Origin: an uncultured Lachnospiraceae bacterium
GTDB lineage: Bacteria > Bacillota > Clostridia > Lachnospirales > Lachnospiraceae
Direction: 5' to 3'
DNA: 28,616 bases
Assembly: GCA_902476645.1 (NCBI GenBank)
Contig: CABSEG010000030.1
Span: 1-28,616, forward strand
Under the pieces are notes generated by a model. The model was given only the letters and a program-made list of their open reading frames with translations. It did no database searches and was not told the origin of the DNA. The translations under genes were made by a program, and so were the position numbers. Shown piece by piece: positions 1-8,800 of this stretch (its first letter is position 1; each line of letters begins with the position of its first letter).

Positions 1-2
1 TC

Positions 3-368
3 ATCCGCAGAGTGCCTCAAGGCTATGAGACTATGGTCACATCCGACGGGGCGAATCTTTCCCAGGGGCAGAGACAGCTTTTGGCCATTGCGCGGGCCGC
101 TGTCGCAGACCCTCCTGTACTAATTTTGGACGAAGCCACCTCGTCTATTGATACCCGGACGGAATCCTTGATTGAGCAGGGCATGGATCAGTTGATGGAA
201 GGGCGTACCGTTTTTGTAATTGCCCACCGACTCAGCACGGTGCGCAACGCCAATGCCATTATGGTACTGGATCATGGACAAATCATGGAGCGTGGAGATC
301 ATGAGGCCCTTTTGGCACAGAAGGGGATGTATTATCGCCTTTATCATGGAATGTTTGAATTGAGTTAA
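3..368 (+). CDS. ABC exporter ATP-binding domain, C-terminal part (5' end outside window)
   Basis: This is the 3' end of an ABC transporter gene that starts before the window; the frame is open from base 3. Visible motifs are the ABC signature (LSQGQRQLLAIARA), Walker B with the catalytic glutamate (VLILDEATSSID) and the H-loop (AHRLSTV). This order and the SSID D-loop are typical of the nucleotide-binding domain of fused half-size exporters (MsbA/LmrA/multidrug or peptide type), in which a six-helix membrane domain comes first. The substrate cannot be told from this part. The GTG at 12 is almost certainly internal, because the Walker A region must lie upstream. The gene ends 117 bases before the next start, with no convincing terminator after it. 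Confidence 0.9.
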   Translation: MRRVPQGYETMVTSDGANLSQGQRQLLAIARAAVADPPVLILDEATSSIDTRTESLIEQGMDQLMEGRTVFVIAHRLSTVRNANAIMVLDHGQIMERGDHEALLAQKGMYYRLYHGMFELS

Positions 369-401
369 AAAGATGGGAGCTGATGCAAGGTCTATCCCTG
401 A

Positions 402-430
402 TTGCGCTTTTCTGGCATCTATTATATAAT
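402..430 (+). promoter_or_regulatory. Putative sigma-A promoter of the ATPase/TPR module
   Basis: A -35 box TTGCGC (402-407) and a perfect -10 box TATAAT (425-430) are separated by 17 bases. The start of transcription would be near 437, about 50 bases before the ATPase start codon. The -10 box lies inside the inverted repeat at 410-440, which suggests repressor control. Confidence 0.55.
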
Positions 431-440
431 GATGCCAGAA
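410..440. repeat. Inverted repeat spanning the -10 box (operator candidate)
   Basis: Perfect 10-base arms, TTCTGGCATC (410-419) and GATGCCAGAA (431-440), flank an 11-base AT-rich centre that contains TATAAT. Neither strand has a run of T directly after the arms, so it does not read as a normal intrinsic terminator. Its position over the core promoter fits a repressor operator, or a hairpin at the very start of the transcript. This is inference. Confidence 0.5.
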
Positions 441-485
441 TAAAAAAGACGCAGACGAAAAGCATCATTGAGACGGAGGAGAGAA

Positions 486-1799
486 ATGAGGTATGCAGAT
501 CAGGTTTCAGAAATCATGAATGCGTTTTCACCAGTTCCATTAGAGGCAGAGCAGATGGAGCAATTTTATTGTGCGGATACCATGGAATATCGGATGAATG
601 ATAAATACTGTTCCCCTATCGAGGACATCTATGATGTGTGTACGGAACAAAACGGAACCTGCGCAATGTTGTTGCTTGGACATAAAGGATGCGGCAAGAG
701 TACGGAGTTAAACCGTATGTCAGCCAGATTAAGAGACGCGGGATATCAAGTCAGAACCATTGTATGCAGCACAGACCTGGATTTGTTTAATCTCGTATAT
801 TCTGACCTGTTTATTCTAATGGGAGAAGAATTGCTTCGCATGGCAGACGAGTGTGGTTGTCAGATCGATCAGGAGCTTTTGCGCAGGATCCAGCTTTTTT
901 GGCAGCAGACCAGTGAAATTACGGTTTGCCAGGAAACGGCGGCGACTTCTATGGAGGCAGGGGCAAGCGTCAATACTCCTGGTCTGATGGAGAAAGTGCT
1001 GAAGTTTTTTATGAAGGTTAAGGCAGATTTAAAGTACAATGAGGAAACCAGAAAAGAGTACAGAAAAATCATCAGTGCCCGCTCCAGCGACTGGATCAGC
1101 CTGTTAGGCCAAATCGCAGATCGCATTGCCCAAAAATCGGACGGGCACAAGCCGATTATCATTTTTGAAGATTTGGATAAGCTGAATCCAGAGGATGCCT
1201 GGAAAGTCTTTTATCATTATGCGGCGGTCCTGTCTGGAATGCCCTTTCCATTGATTTATACGTTCCCTATCGGCCTTTCCTATGATCCCAGATTCTCAGC
1301 GCTGGAAGCGTATTTTATTACCAAAACGTTGCCTATGATTAAGATTGAGACCATTACGGGAGAAAAGTATGAGGATGGTATCGGTGTAATTCGTAAGGTA
1401 GTTGAAAAACGAGCCAACTGTGCGCTTTTTGAACAGGGAGTCTTAGAACGGTTGATTTCCTATACCGGGGGCTCTTTCAGGGATTTGTTTCATGCGATCA
1501 ATGCCTCAGCAAAACGGGCGGTGCGAAGAAGGAGCGATTCCATTTCCATGGAGGATGCAAGCCGTGCACTGGAAGAGCTTAAGACATCTTTGACCAGAAG
1601 GATTGAGCAGAGAGATTATGAATTTTTACTAAATATATACAGAGGAAATAAGGAATTGATTCAGGACAAGGAGATGCTTTTAAAGATGCTTCAGGCTTCT
1701 GTTGTATTAGAATATAATGGGAAGCGCTGGCACAATGTCCATCCGTTGGTGGCGCAGTTTTTGAAAGATCAGGGGTTGATTGGAGATGAAAGAAAGTAA
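486..1799 (+). CDS. AAA/STAND-like P-loop ATPase with C-terminal winged-helix region
   Basis: The protein has 437 residues. A Walker A motif (GHKGCGKST, about 65-73) and a Walker B motif (IIIFEDLDK, about 224-232) are clear. GGSFRDLF at about 328-335 resembles the sensor-2 region of Orc/Cdc6-like and STAND ATPases. The last 60 residues, with ASVVLEYNGKRWHNVHPLV, look like a winged-helix domain. The start is the ATG at 486, because GGAGGAGA lies at 475-482 with proper spacing; a TTG at 468 would put that site inside the gene. The gene overlaps the TPR gene by 14 bases, so the two are translated together. A separate ATPase beside a TPR protein has the parts of a STAND switch protein split in two. 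Such proteins often serve in defence or signalling, but no function can be proved here. There are no transmembrane segments. Confidence 0.75.
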   Translation: MRYADQVSEIMNAFSPVPLEAEQMEQFYCADTMEYRMNDKYCSPIEDIYDVCTEQNGTCAMLLLGHKGCGKSTELNRMSARLRDAGYQVRTIVCSTDLDLFNLVYSDLFILMGEELLRMADECGCQIDQELLRRIQLFWQQTSEITVCQETAATSMEAGASVNTPGLMEKVLKFFMKVKADLKYNEETRKEYRKIISARSSDWISLLGQIADRIAQKSDGHKPIIIFEDLDKLNPEDAWKVFYHYAAVLSGMPFPLIYTFPIGLSYDPRFSALEAYFITKTLPMIKIETITGEKYEDGIGVIRKVVEKRANCALFEQGVLERLISYTGGSFRDLFHAINASAKRAVRRRSDSISMEDASRALEELKTSLTRRIEQRDYEFLLNIYRGNKELIQDKEMLLKMLQASVVLEYNGKRWHNVHPLVAQFLKDQGLIGDERK

Positions 1800-3507
1800 T
1801 CAGGAGGGATATCAGGCAATCGGATGGATTCTCAATAAATCTCAGGATGGATTTTATTTGGTGGTGGCAGATGAAGTCATGCAGGAAGAATTGAAAAAGG
1901 TCTATGAAAGAGGACCGGTGGGAATCTACGACTATCGGGAAACTCCTGGAAGCTATTCTTTTCAGGTATTACATGACTATATGGTTTCCAGGCCGCAGAT
2001 ACAAACCTTTTTCTTTTTTCATTTTCAATTGGCTGTGCAGACGGAACAGGACTTAGGGCAGCTGAATTTTAGCAGGGATCATTTAGAAAAATTGAAAAAG
2101 AATTTGATTTTTGTGACTACTGTTTACGGAGATGATATGCTTGCCACAGGGGCGTATGATTTTTATTCTTTTATAAAGCTTCGGATCTCCTTTGAAAATC
2201 CGTGGGTTCCGGATTTCGAAGGGGAGAATTTACAGGAGATAACAAAAGAACCAGACGTTCCCCGAATAGAATCTTGGGACAGAGAAAGGAGCGCTCAGGG
2301 GAAAAAAGAGCTGATCGCAAATGCATCTCGATGGCAGCAGGAGGCCAGAGAGGCTTGCCAAAAAATGGAATATGCACGAAGTGCGCAACTGCTTCGCAGG
2401 GCAGAAGCAGTCTATAAGAGCATGTTGGGTGAAGAACATCCTAAGACAGCAGAAATCGATAGCGAGTTGGGGAGCATTTATGAAAGGCAAGGACTTTATG
2501 GGAAGGCGAAAGAGCGGCACAGAAAGGCTTTGCTGGTCAGAAAAGAGGTCTTGGGAGAAAACCATCCGGATACGGCAGTAAGCTATAATAATCTCGCCTT
2601 AGTATATAAGGAAGAGGGAGCTTATCGAAAAGCGGAAGAATTATATCAGATGGCCCTGAATATTGACAGGCAGGTGTTAGGGGAAAACCATCCGGCAACG
2701 GCGACCGTTTACAGCAATCTGGCCGTAGTGTACCGGGACGAAGGATTGTATGAAAAGGCAAGAGATTTGTATGAAAAGGCACGAAAGATCAGAGAAACGG
2801 TTTTAGGAGAAAACCATCCCGCCATGGCAACCATCTATAATAATCTGGCGGTTGTATATAAAAAGCAAGGGGAGATAAAAGAAGCCAGGGACCTTTATCA
2901 AAGGGCATTAAATATTCGAAAAGAAGTACTGGGAGAATCTCATCCGGATACGGCAACCAGTTATAATAATCTGGCCATGGTATATGCGGATGAAGGGGCG
3001 TATCAGGAGGCGGAAAAATTATGCCTGAAAGCGTTGAAGATTCGAGAAAAGGTATTGGGAAAGGAGCATCCCTCCACTTCTGTCAGCTATAATAATTTGT
3101 CTACGATATATACCAGACAAGGGGATTATAAAAAGGCGGAAGAATACTGTCAGAAGGCTCTGAATATCCGAAAAAGGGTTCTGGGAGAAAATCATCCGTA
3201 TACAGGACGAAGTTATCACAATCTGGCTGGAATTTATGCCGGGGAAGGGGCATATGAGAAGGCAGAGAATTTATATTGGAAGGCATATGAAATTGAAAAG
3301 AATGTGTTTGGAGAAAATCATCCGGATACGGCGAGGTGTTACTATAATCTGGCCACACTGTACGAAAAGCAAGGATGTTTGGAAACGGCATGTAAGTTAT
3401 ATAAAAAATCTCTTGAAATCAGGGAGAGTATTTTGGGGAAAAAGCATCCAGACACCATAGATGCAGCAGAAAGACTGGACAGACTGACGCAGGAGAGAAA
3501 AATATAA
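1786..3507 (+). CDS. Kinesin-light-chain-like TPR protein, partner of the ATPase
   Basis: The protein has 573 residues. Residues 1 to about 145 form a globular alpha/beta domain with LNFSRDHLEKLKKNLIFVT and YDFYSFIKL. It resembles, from memory, a domain found in front of TPR arrays in STAND-type proteins. After a charged linker come about eight TPR units of 42 residues, each with a core like EKVLGENHPDTATSYNNLA; the HP pair recurs nine times from about residue 215 to the end. This is the TPR_10/TPR_12 (kinesin light chain, NB-ARC-TPR) type, which usually binds proteins or peptides. The ATG at 1786 is preferred over the TTG at 1780; AGGGG at 1771-1775 can serve as ribosome site. The start lies inside the ATPase gene (14-base overlap). 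It likely acts as the sensor or scaffold of the pair; which part is the effector is unknown. Confidence 0.8.
   Translation: MKESNQEGYQAIGWILNKSQDGFYLVVADEVMQEELKKVYERGPVGIYDYRETPGSYSFQVLHDYMVSRPQIQTFFFFHFQLAVQTEQDLGQLNFSRDHLEKLKKNLIFVTTVYGDDMLATGAYDFYSFIKLRISFENPWVPDFEGENLQEITKEPDVPRIESWDRERSAQGKKELIANASRWQQEAREACQKMEYARSAQLLRRAEAVYKSMLGEEHPKTAEIDSELGSIYERQGLYGKAKERHRKALLVRKEVLGENHPDTAVSYNNLALVYKEEGAYRKAEELYQMALNIDRQVLGENHPATATVYSNLAVVYRDEGLYEKARDLYEKARKIRETVLGENHPAMATIYNNLAVVYKKQGEIKEARDLYQRALNIRKEVLGESHPDTATSYNNLAMVYADEGAYQEAEKLCLKALKIREKVLGKEHPSTSVSYNNLSTIYTRQGDYKKAEEYCQKALNIRKRVLGENHPYTGRSYHNLAGIYAGEGAYEKAENLYWKAYEIEKNVFGENHPDTARCYYNLATLYEKQGCLETACKLYKKSLEIRESILGKKHPDTIDAAERLDRLTQERKI
2400..3480 (+). 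repeat. 126-base tandem repeats encoding the TPR array
   Basis: The coding sequence repeats every 126 bases (42 codons). Nearly identical stretches such as GGAGAAAACCATCC and AGCTATAATAATCT return in most units. The units have diverged in between, but the conserved blocks are long enough for slippage or unequal recombination to change the number of units. Confidence 0.75.
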
Positions 3508-4433
3508 AGTGTAAAAAAGCAGATAAAGATTGTATGCGTTCTCCATTCGGTCATCCAATTGGGGCACTGAACCCGTTCCCCATCGCAGTACTGAGTTAAA
3601 ATAGGTTGTTTCACGTTGGGTCTGGAAAGATAGCTGGCAAAGACGTCGTCCACCACTTCTGCGATACTCTCAAAAATATTTCTTCCATAGATCCATTTAT
3701 GGTCAAAGGCGGTGGAGGAAGTAATGGTAAAATCAAAACCTTTGTTCCGATACCACTCAGTGTATACGCGGTTCAGAGTAAAGGACATAATGGCAAGTAC
3801 ATTTGCAATGATGGTTTCTCTGGGCCAGGTGGCATAGATTTCGCTGGATGCCACATTTTTGATATAGTCCCGATAGCGAATATAATAATCGGTGGCTGTG
3901 GGGTCTGTAGGCGCTCCATCGTGGACGATAACAAATTCCGGCACAACAACGCGACTCAAAACGATTTCCCCGGTTTGATTGACGGGCTTAATTTCAGCTT
4001 CCGCAATCTTGGGGGGATAGTCTCCGTATAGTGTGTGGGCAGGAATCACGATGTTTTCAAATTCATTGGGGCGGGAAAGAGGACGAAGCTGCACATCCTG
4101 GAGAGCCAGCTGCCCCGGGAGGATTTCGGCTCCTGAAATAGTGGTGGTCTCAAAGCCCGGGGCGGAGATACGGAAGGTATATTCCGAGTAAGGCTGACTG
4201 GAAGAGGGAGTCAGGCTATATTCCAGAGGAGGAGCGTCCAGTTCCAGAATGTCTGTCTGTCCGTTGGCATTGGTGGTGACCTCTTCGATGGTGCTGTCCG
4301 GATCCCCGGTGTAGGAGATGTCCACCACGGCATTTTCCACGGGAAGGGCCTGGCCTGCCTCCTGAACCTGGATGCGAAGCTGACCGGCTTCCGGACGATC
4401 CTGCTGCATGGTGCGTATCGATTTAATCAGCAT
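3342..4433 (-). pseudogene. sleC: SleC-like spore cortex-lytic enzyme, 3'-truncated
   Basis: The frame starts at the ATG at 4433 with GAGGT just upstream. Residues 1-297 read like the N-terminal and SpoIID-like regions of SleC, the clostridial enzyme that degrades spore cortex peptidoglycan during germination: an N-terminal carboxypeptidase-regulatory-like beta domain (about 17-118), then HTLYGDYPPKI, RDYIKNVASSEIYATWP, FTLNRVYTEWYR and TQYCDGERVQCPNWMTEW. In the family as I recall it the next residues are GSKYLGDQG and later a peptidoglycan-binding repeat. Here, after Trp297 (codon at 3543-3545), the frame runs into unrelated sequence and then antisense through the TPR gene until a stop at 3342. 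The last 66 residues are therefore probably not native. The remnant is 3543-4433. It is probably non-functional, because the C-terminal catalytic/binding part is gone. Confidence 0.75.
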
Positions 4434-4517
4434 AGGCTACCTCAAAAAACTCTTTACTGCCAGTATATGCAAAGAAAATGGGAGTGGAAGCCGAAAGAGG
4501 GAATTATGAAAAAAAGG

Positions 4518-4546
4518 TTGAAATGTGGAACGTTATGTGGTAGAAT
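4518..4546 (+). promoter_or_regulatory. Sigma-A promoter of carAB
   Basis: TTGAAA (4518-4523), a 17-base spacer and TAGAAT (4541-4546) form a strong vegetative promoter. Transcription would start near 4553, leaving an untranslated leader of about 220 bases before carA. That is long for a simple operon and suggests control in the leader. Confidence 0.75.
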
Positions 4547-4655
4547 TTTAGCAATTTGAGAACCTATAGTGATGGGGTGAACGCGGGGAAGAAGGGAGCT
4601 GCTATAGGAGCCAAATCTTCACTTAGCGTTCTATTTTTATGCAACCGCGGTGTTT

Positions 4656-4731
4656 TGCATACCCAGGTATTTCCAGAGAGGGAAAAAGATGTGGACATCT
4701 TTTTCCCTTTCTGGAAGTATCCGGGTGTGTA
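4656..4731 (+). repeat. Long leader hairpin before carA (36-bp stem, 4-base loop)
   Basis: Bases 4656-4691 pair with 4696-4731 around the loop TGGA. The inner 19 pairs run from CCAGAGAGGGAAAAAGATG to CATCTTTTTCCCTTTCTGG with a single G-U wobble. The outer part continues with further wobbles and one A-C mismatch. There is no T run behind it, so it is not a plain terminator. It lies between promoter and ribosome site of carA. It could be an RNA regulatory structure or a copy of a palindromic (MITE/REP-like) element. The rest of 4434-4773 holds only the promoter and the ribosome site; no gene is seen. Confidence 0.7.
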
Positions 4732-4773
4732 CCACCAAAAACCACCAATACCAGAAAGAAAGGACCAGGCAAT

Positions 4774-5847
4774 ATGAAAGCATTTCTGATACTTGAGGAT
4801 GGGACCATTTTTCAGGGGACCAGCATTGGTTCCACAAGAGAGGTAATCAGCGAGATTGTATTTAACACATCGATGACTGGATATCTGGAGGTTCTGACCG
4901 ACCCTTCTTATGCCGGACAGGCAGTGGTCATGACATATCCTCTGATCGGTAATTACGGAATCTGTCCCCAGGATATGGAGTCCGCCAAGCCATGGCCCGA
5001 TGGCTTTATTGTAAGGGAACTCTCCAGGATGCCCAGCAATTTCCGAAGCGAGGACACGATTCAGACTTTTTTAAAGCAGCATGATATTCCGGGAATCTGC
5101 GGGATTGACACCCGCTCTTTGACGAAAATGCTCAGAGAGAAGGGAACCATGAATGGGATGATTACTACCAGAGAATATGATCGGGTGGAGGAGCTGCTTC
5201 CCAAACTTAGGGCTTACACCACCGGAAAAGTGGTGGAGCGGGTAACTTGTGCCCAGAAGAACGTATGGAAGGGAAAAGGACCAAAGGTGGCTCTCCTGGA
5301 TCTGGGAGCCAAGAAAAATATCGCCCGTTCCCTGCACAACCGGGGATGTCAGGTTACCATTTATCCCGCCTGGACCAAGGCGGAGGAAATTCTTGCGGCG
5401 AAACCGGACGGTATTATGCTTTCCAATGGCCCCGGTGATCCAAAAGAATGTACCTCTATTATAGAAGAGATCAAAAAATTGTATCACTCTCAGGTTCCTA
5501 TCTTTGCCATCTGTTTGGGACATCAGCTGATGGCGCTGGCATGCGGAGCAGATACCCATAAGATGAAGTACGGACACAGAGGCGGCAATCATCCGGTAAA
5601 GGATTTGGAGACAGGCAGAGTTTATATCTCATCCCAGAATCATGGCTACGTGGTGGATACGGAGCGTCTGGATGCGTCTGTGGCAGTGCCGGCCTTTGTG
5701 AATGTAAACGATGGCACCAACGAGGGGCTCTCCTATACAGGGAAGAAGATCTTTACGGTGCAGTTTCATCCGGAGGCCTGCCCAGGTCCACAGGATTCCG
5801 GATATCTTTTTGACCGCTTTATGAAAATGATGGAGGTGACAGAATAA
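4774..5847 (+). CDS. carA: Carbamoyl-phosphate synthase small (glutaminase) subunit
   Basis: CarA (357 residues, normal length) splits glutamine and passes ammonia through a tunnel to CarB, for carbamoyl phosphate used in pyrimidine and arginine synthesis. The N-terminal CPSase small-chain domain (about 1-145) begins MKAFLILEDGTIFQG. The class I glutamine amidotransferase domain has LSNGPGDP (about 216-223), the nucleophile Cys247 in FAICLGHQ, and His332/Glu334 in QFHPEA. The frame is open further upstream to 4639, but that part is the leader hairpin, and the family N-terminus begins at the ATG at 4774, preceded by AAAGGA at 4759-4764. The stop overlaps the carB start by one base. Both subunits are cytoplasmic. 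Confidence 0.97.
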   Translation: MKAFLILEDGTIFQGTSIGSTREVISEIVFNTSMTGYLEVLTDPSYAGQAVVMTYPLIGNYGICPQDMESAKPWPDGFIVRELSRMPSNFRSEDTIQTFLKQHDIPGICGIDTRSLTKMLREKGTMNGMITTREYDRVEELLPKLRAYTTGKVVERVTCAQKNVWKGKGPKVALLDLGAKKNIARSLHNRGCQVTIYPAWTKAEEILAAKPDGIMLSNGPGDPKECTSIIEEIKKLYHSQVPIFAICLGHQLMALACGADTHKMKYGHRGGNHPVKDLETGRVYISSQNHGYVVDTERLDASVAVPAFVNVNDGTNEGLSYTGKKIFTVQFHPEACPGPQDSGYLFDRFMKMMEVTE

Positions 5848-8800
5848 TGCCAAAGAATCCAGAGATTAAGAAAGTGCTCGTGATAGGCTCCGGCCCTATT
5901 GTCATCGGACAGGCAGCGGAATTTGATTATGCAGGTACCCAGGCTTGCCGCTCCCTGAAGGAAGAGGGGATCGAAGTCGTTTTGTTAAACTCAAATCCGG
6001 CTACGATTATGACAGATAAGGATATTGCAGACAGAGTCTATATTGAACCGCTGACTGTGGAAGTGGTAGAACAGTTGATTCTGAAAGAGAAACCGGACAG
6101 CGTACTTCCCACTCTGGGAGGTCAGGCAGGGCTGAACTTGGCAATGGAGCTGGAAGAGGCCGGATTTTTGAAAGAGCACCACGTGCGTTTGATCGGAACC
6201 ACCTCTGAGACCATCAAAAAAGCGGAAGATCGTTTGGAGTTTAAAAGTACCATGGAAAAAATAGGAGAGCCGGTGGCGGCTTCCCTGGTGGTAGAGAATG
6301 TGGAAGATGGTATTGCTTTCAGTGAAAAAATCGGTTATCCTGTAGTACTGCGTCCTGCCTATACTCTAGGTGGAAGCGGCGGTGGCATTGCTAACAACCA
6401 GGAAGAGTTGGTGGAGATTTTGGAAAACGGACTGAGGCTTTCCAGAGTAGGCCAAGTGCTGGTGGAGCGTTGTATTGCCGGATGGAAGGAAATCGAATAT
6501 GAGGTGATGAGGGATAGCAAGGGAAATTGCATCACCGTTTGTAATATGGAAAATCTGGATCCGGTGGGCGTACACACAGGAGACAGTATCGTGGTGGCAC
6601 CGTCTCAGACCCTTGGGGATAAGGAGTACCAGATGCTGCGTACCTCTGCCCTAAACATCATCAGCGAGTTAAACATCACAGGGGGCTGTAATGTGCAATA
6701 TGCCTTGCATCCTACCAGTTTTGAGTACTGCGTCATCGAAGTAAATCCGAGAGTAAGCCGTTCCTCAGCTTTGGCTTCCAAGGCTACGGGATATCCCATC
6801 GCCAAGGTGGCGGCCAAAATTGCTTTGGGCTATACTCTGGATGAGATTAAAAACGCCATTACCCACAAGACCTATGCCAGCTTTGAACCTATGCTGGACT
6901 ACTGTGTGGTAAAAATTCCGAGATTGCCTTTCGATAAATTTATCAGCGCCAAGAGGACTCTGACTACCCAGATGAAGGCTACCGGAGAGGTAATGAGTAT
7001 CTGTGACAACTTTGAGGGGGCGCTGATGAAGGCGATCCGTTCTCTGGAGCAGCACGTGGACAGCCTGATGTCCTATGACTTCACCGATCTTTCCCGAGAA
7101 GAACTGATCCGGCAGCTTGGCGTGGTGGATGACCGGAGAATCTGGGTGATTGCGGAGGCGGTCAGAAGAGGTATTTCCTACGATCTGATCCATGAGATCA
7201 CGAAAATAGATGAATGGTTTATCGATAAGATTGCGATTCTGGTGGAGATGGAGCAGGCCTTAAAGACCCGGGAATTAACCACAGAGCTTTTAAAAGAGGC
7301 GAAACGAATTGAGTTTCCGGACAGCGTCATTGCCAGTCTGACAGGAAAGTCGGAGGAAGAAATCCGGAAGATGCGCTATGATGCCGGCATTGTGGCGGCT
7401 TATAAGATGGTGGATACCTGTGCGGCAGAATTTGAAGCAGAGACCCCCTACTATTACTCTGTGTTTGGCAGTGAAAATGAGGCGGTACAGACCTCTGGCA
7501 AAAAGAAGGTACTGGTTTTGGGGTCCGGTCCCATTCGCATCGGACAGGGAATTGAGTTTGATTTCTGCTCCGTGCACTGTACCTGGGCTTTTTCAAAAGA
7601 AGGCTATGAGACCATTATTATCAATAACAACCCGGAAACGGTAAGCACAGACTTTGATATTGCGGATAAGCTTTATTTTGAACCCCTGACTCCGGAGGAT
7701 GTGGAGCATGTGGTAAATCTGGAAAAGCCGGACGGAGCCGTGGTGCAGTTTGGCGGTCAGACCGCCATCAAGCTGACAGAGGCTCTGATGAAGATGGGAG
7801 TACCCATCCTTGGAACCTCTGCGGAGAACGTGGATGCGGCAGAGGACAGGGAACTGTTTGACCAAATTCTGGAGCAGTGCGGGATACCGCGCCCTGCAGG
7901 CCATACAGTATTTACCGCTGAGGAGGCCAAAAAGGCAGCCGCACAGCTGGGGTATCCGGTGCTGGTGCGTCCCTCATACGTACTTGGAGGACAGGGAATG
8001 CAAATTGCCATCAACGACGAAGATGTGGATGAGTTTATCGGGATTATCAACCGCATTACTCAGGAACATCCTATTTTGGTGGATAAGTATCTAGTTGGCA
8101 AGGAAATTGAGGTAGATGCAGTGTGCGACGGGGAAGAAATTCTGATCCCCGGCATTATGGAACACATTGAGCGGGCAGGTATCCACTCTGGAGACAGTAT
8201 CTCCGTGTATCCGGCACAGAGTCTGAATGAGAAGGTGAAAGCCACCATAGAAGATTATACCAGAAAACTGGCTCAGTCCCTGCACGTGGTGGGATTGATT
8301 AATATCCAGTTTATTGTCTGTGGAGAAGAAGTCTATGTGATTGAGGTAAATCCAAGATCCAGCCGCACCGTGCCCTATATCAGCAAGGTGACGGGAATCC
8401 CAATTGTCCCCTTAGCCACTAAGGTGATCTTAGGCGCAAAAATCAGGGAGCTGGGTTATGAGCCAGGGCTGCAAAAGGAGGCGGATTACATTGCCGTGAA
8501 GATGCCGGTGTTCTCCTTTGAGAAAATTCGGGGTGCGGACATCAGCCTGGGACCGGAGATGAAGTCCACAGGAGAGTGTCTTGGTATCGCAAAAACTTTC
8601 AATGAAGCGCTTTACAAGGCATTCCTGGGTGCAGGTATCAACCTTCCCAAGCACAAAAATATGATTATGACTGTGAAAGATGCGGACAAGCAGGAGGCTG
8701 TGGAGATCGGGCGCAGATTCGAGGCCATCGGCTATAAAATTTTTGCTACCAGGGGTACGGCTGCGGCGCTGAGAGAAGGGGGTGTTCATGCCATCCGTAT

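Noticed and set aside
2400..3480. CRISPR-like repeat array
   Set aside because: The repeats are 126 bases apart, in frame, and code for TPR helices; there are no spacers or short identical repeats.
3606..4031. Plus-strand open frame of 141 codons
   Set aside because: It is antisense to the sleC-like remnant, whose translation has clear family motifs; no ribosome site or family pattern in this frame.
4656..4731. PyrR-type attenuator or arginine box before carA
   Set aside because: No PyrR-binding loop sequence, no T run behind the hairpin and no recognisable ARG box.
4639..4773. Upstream extension of carA
   Set aside because: The extension translates the leader hairpin; known CarA N-termini begin at MKAFL, and the ribosome site lies before 4774.
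5071..5592. Minus-strand open frame of 173 codons inside carA
   Set aside because: Shadow of the carA coding sequence, without start signal or family features.
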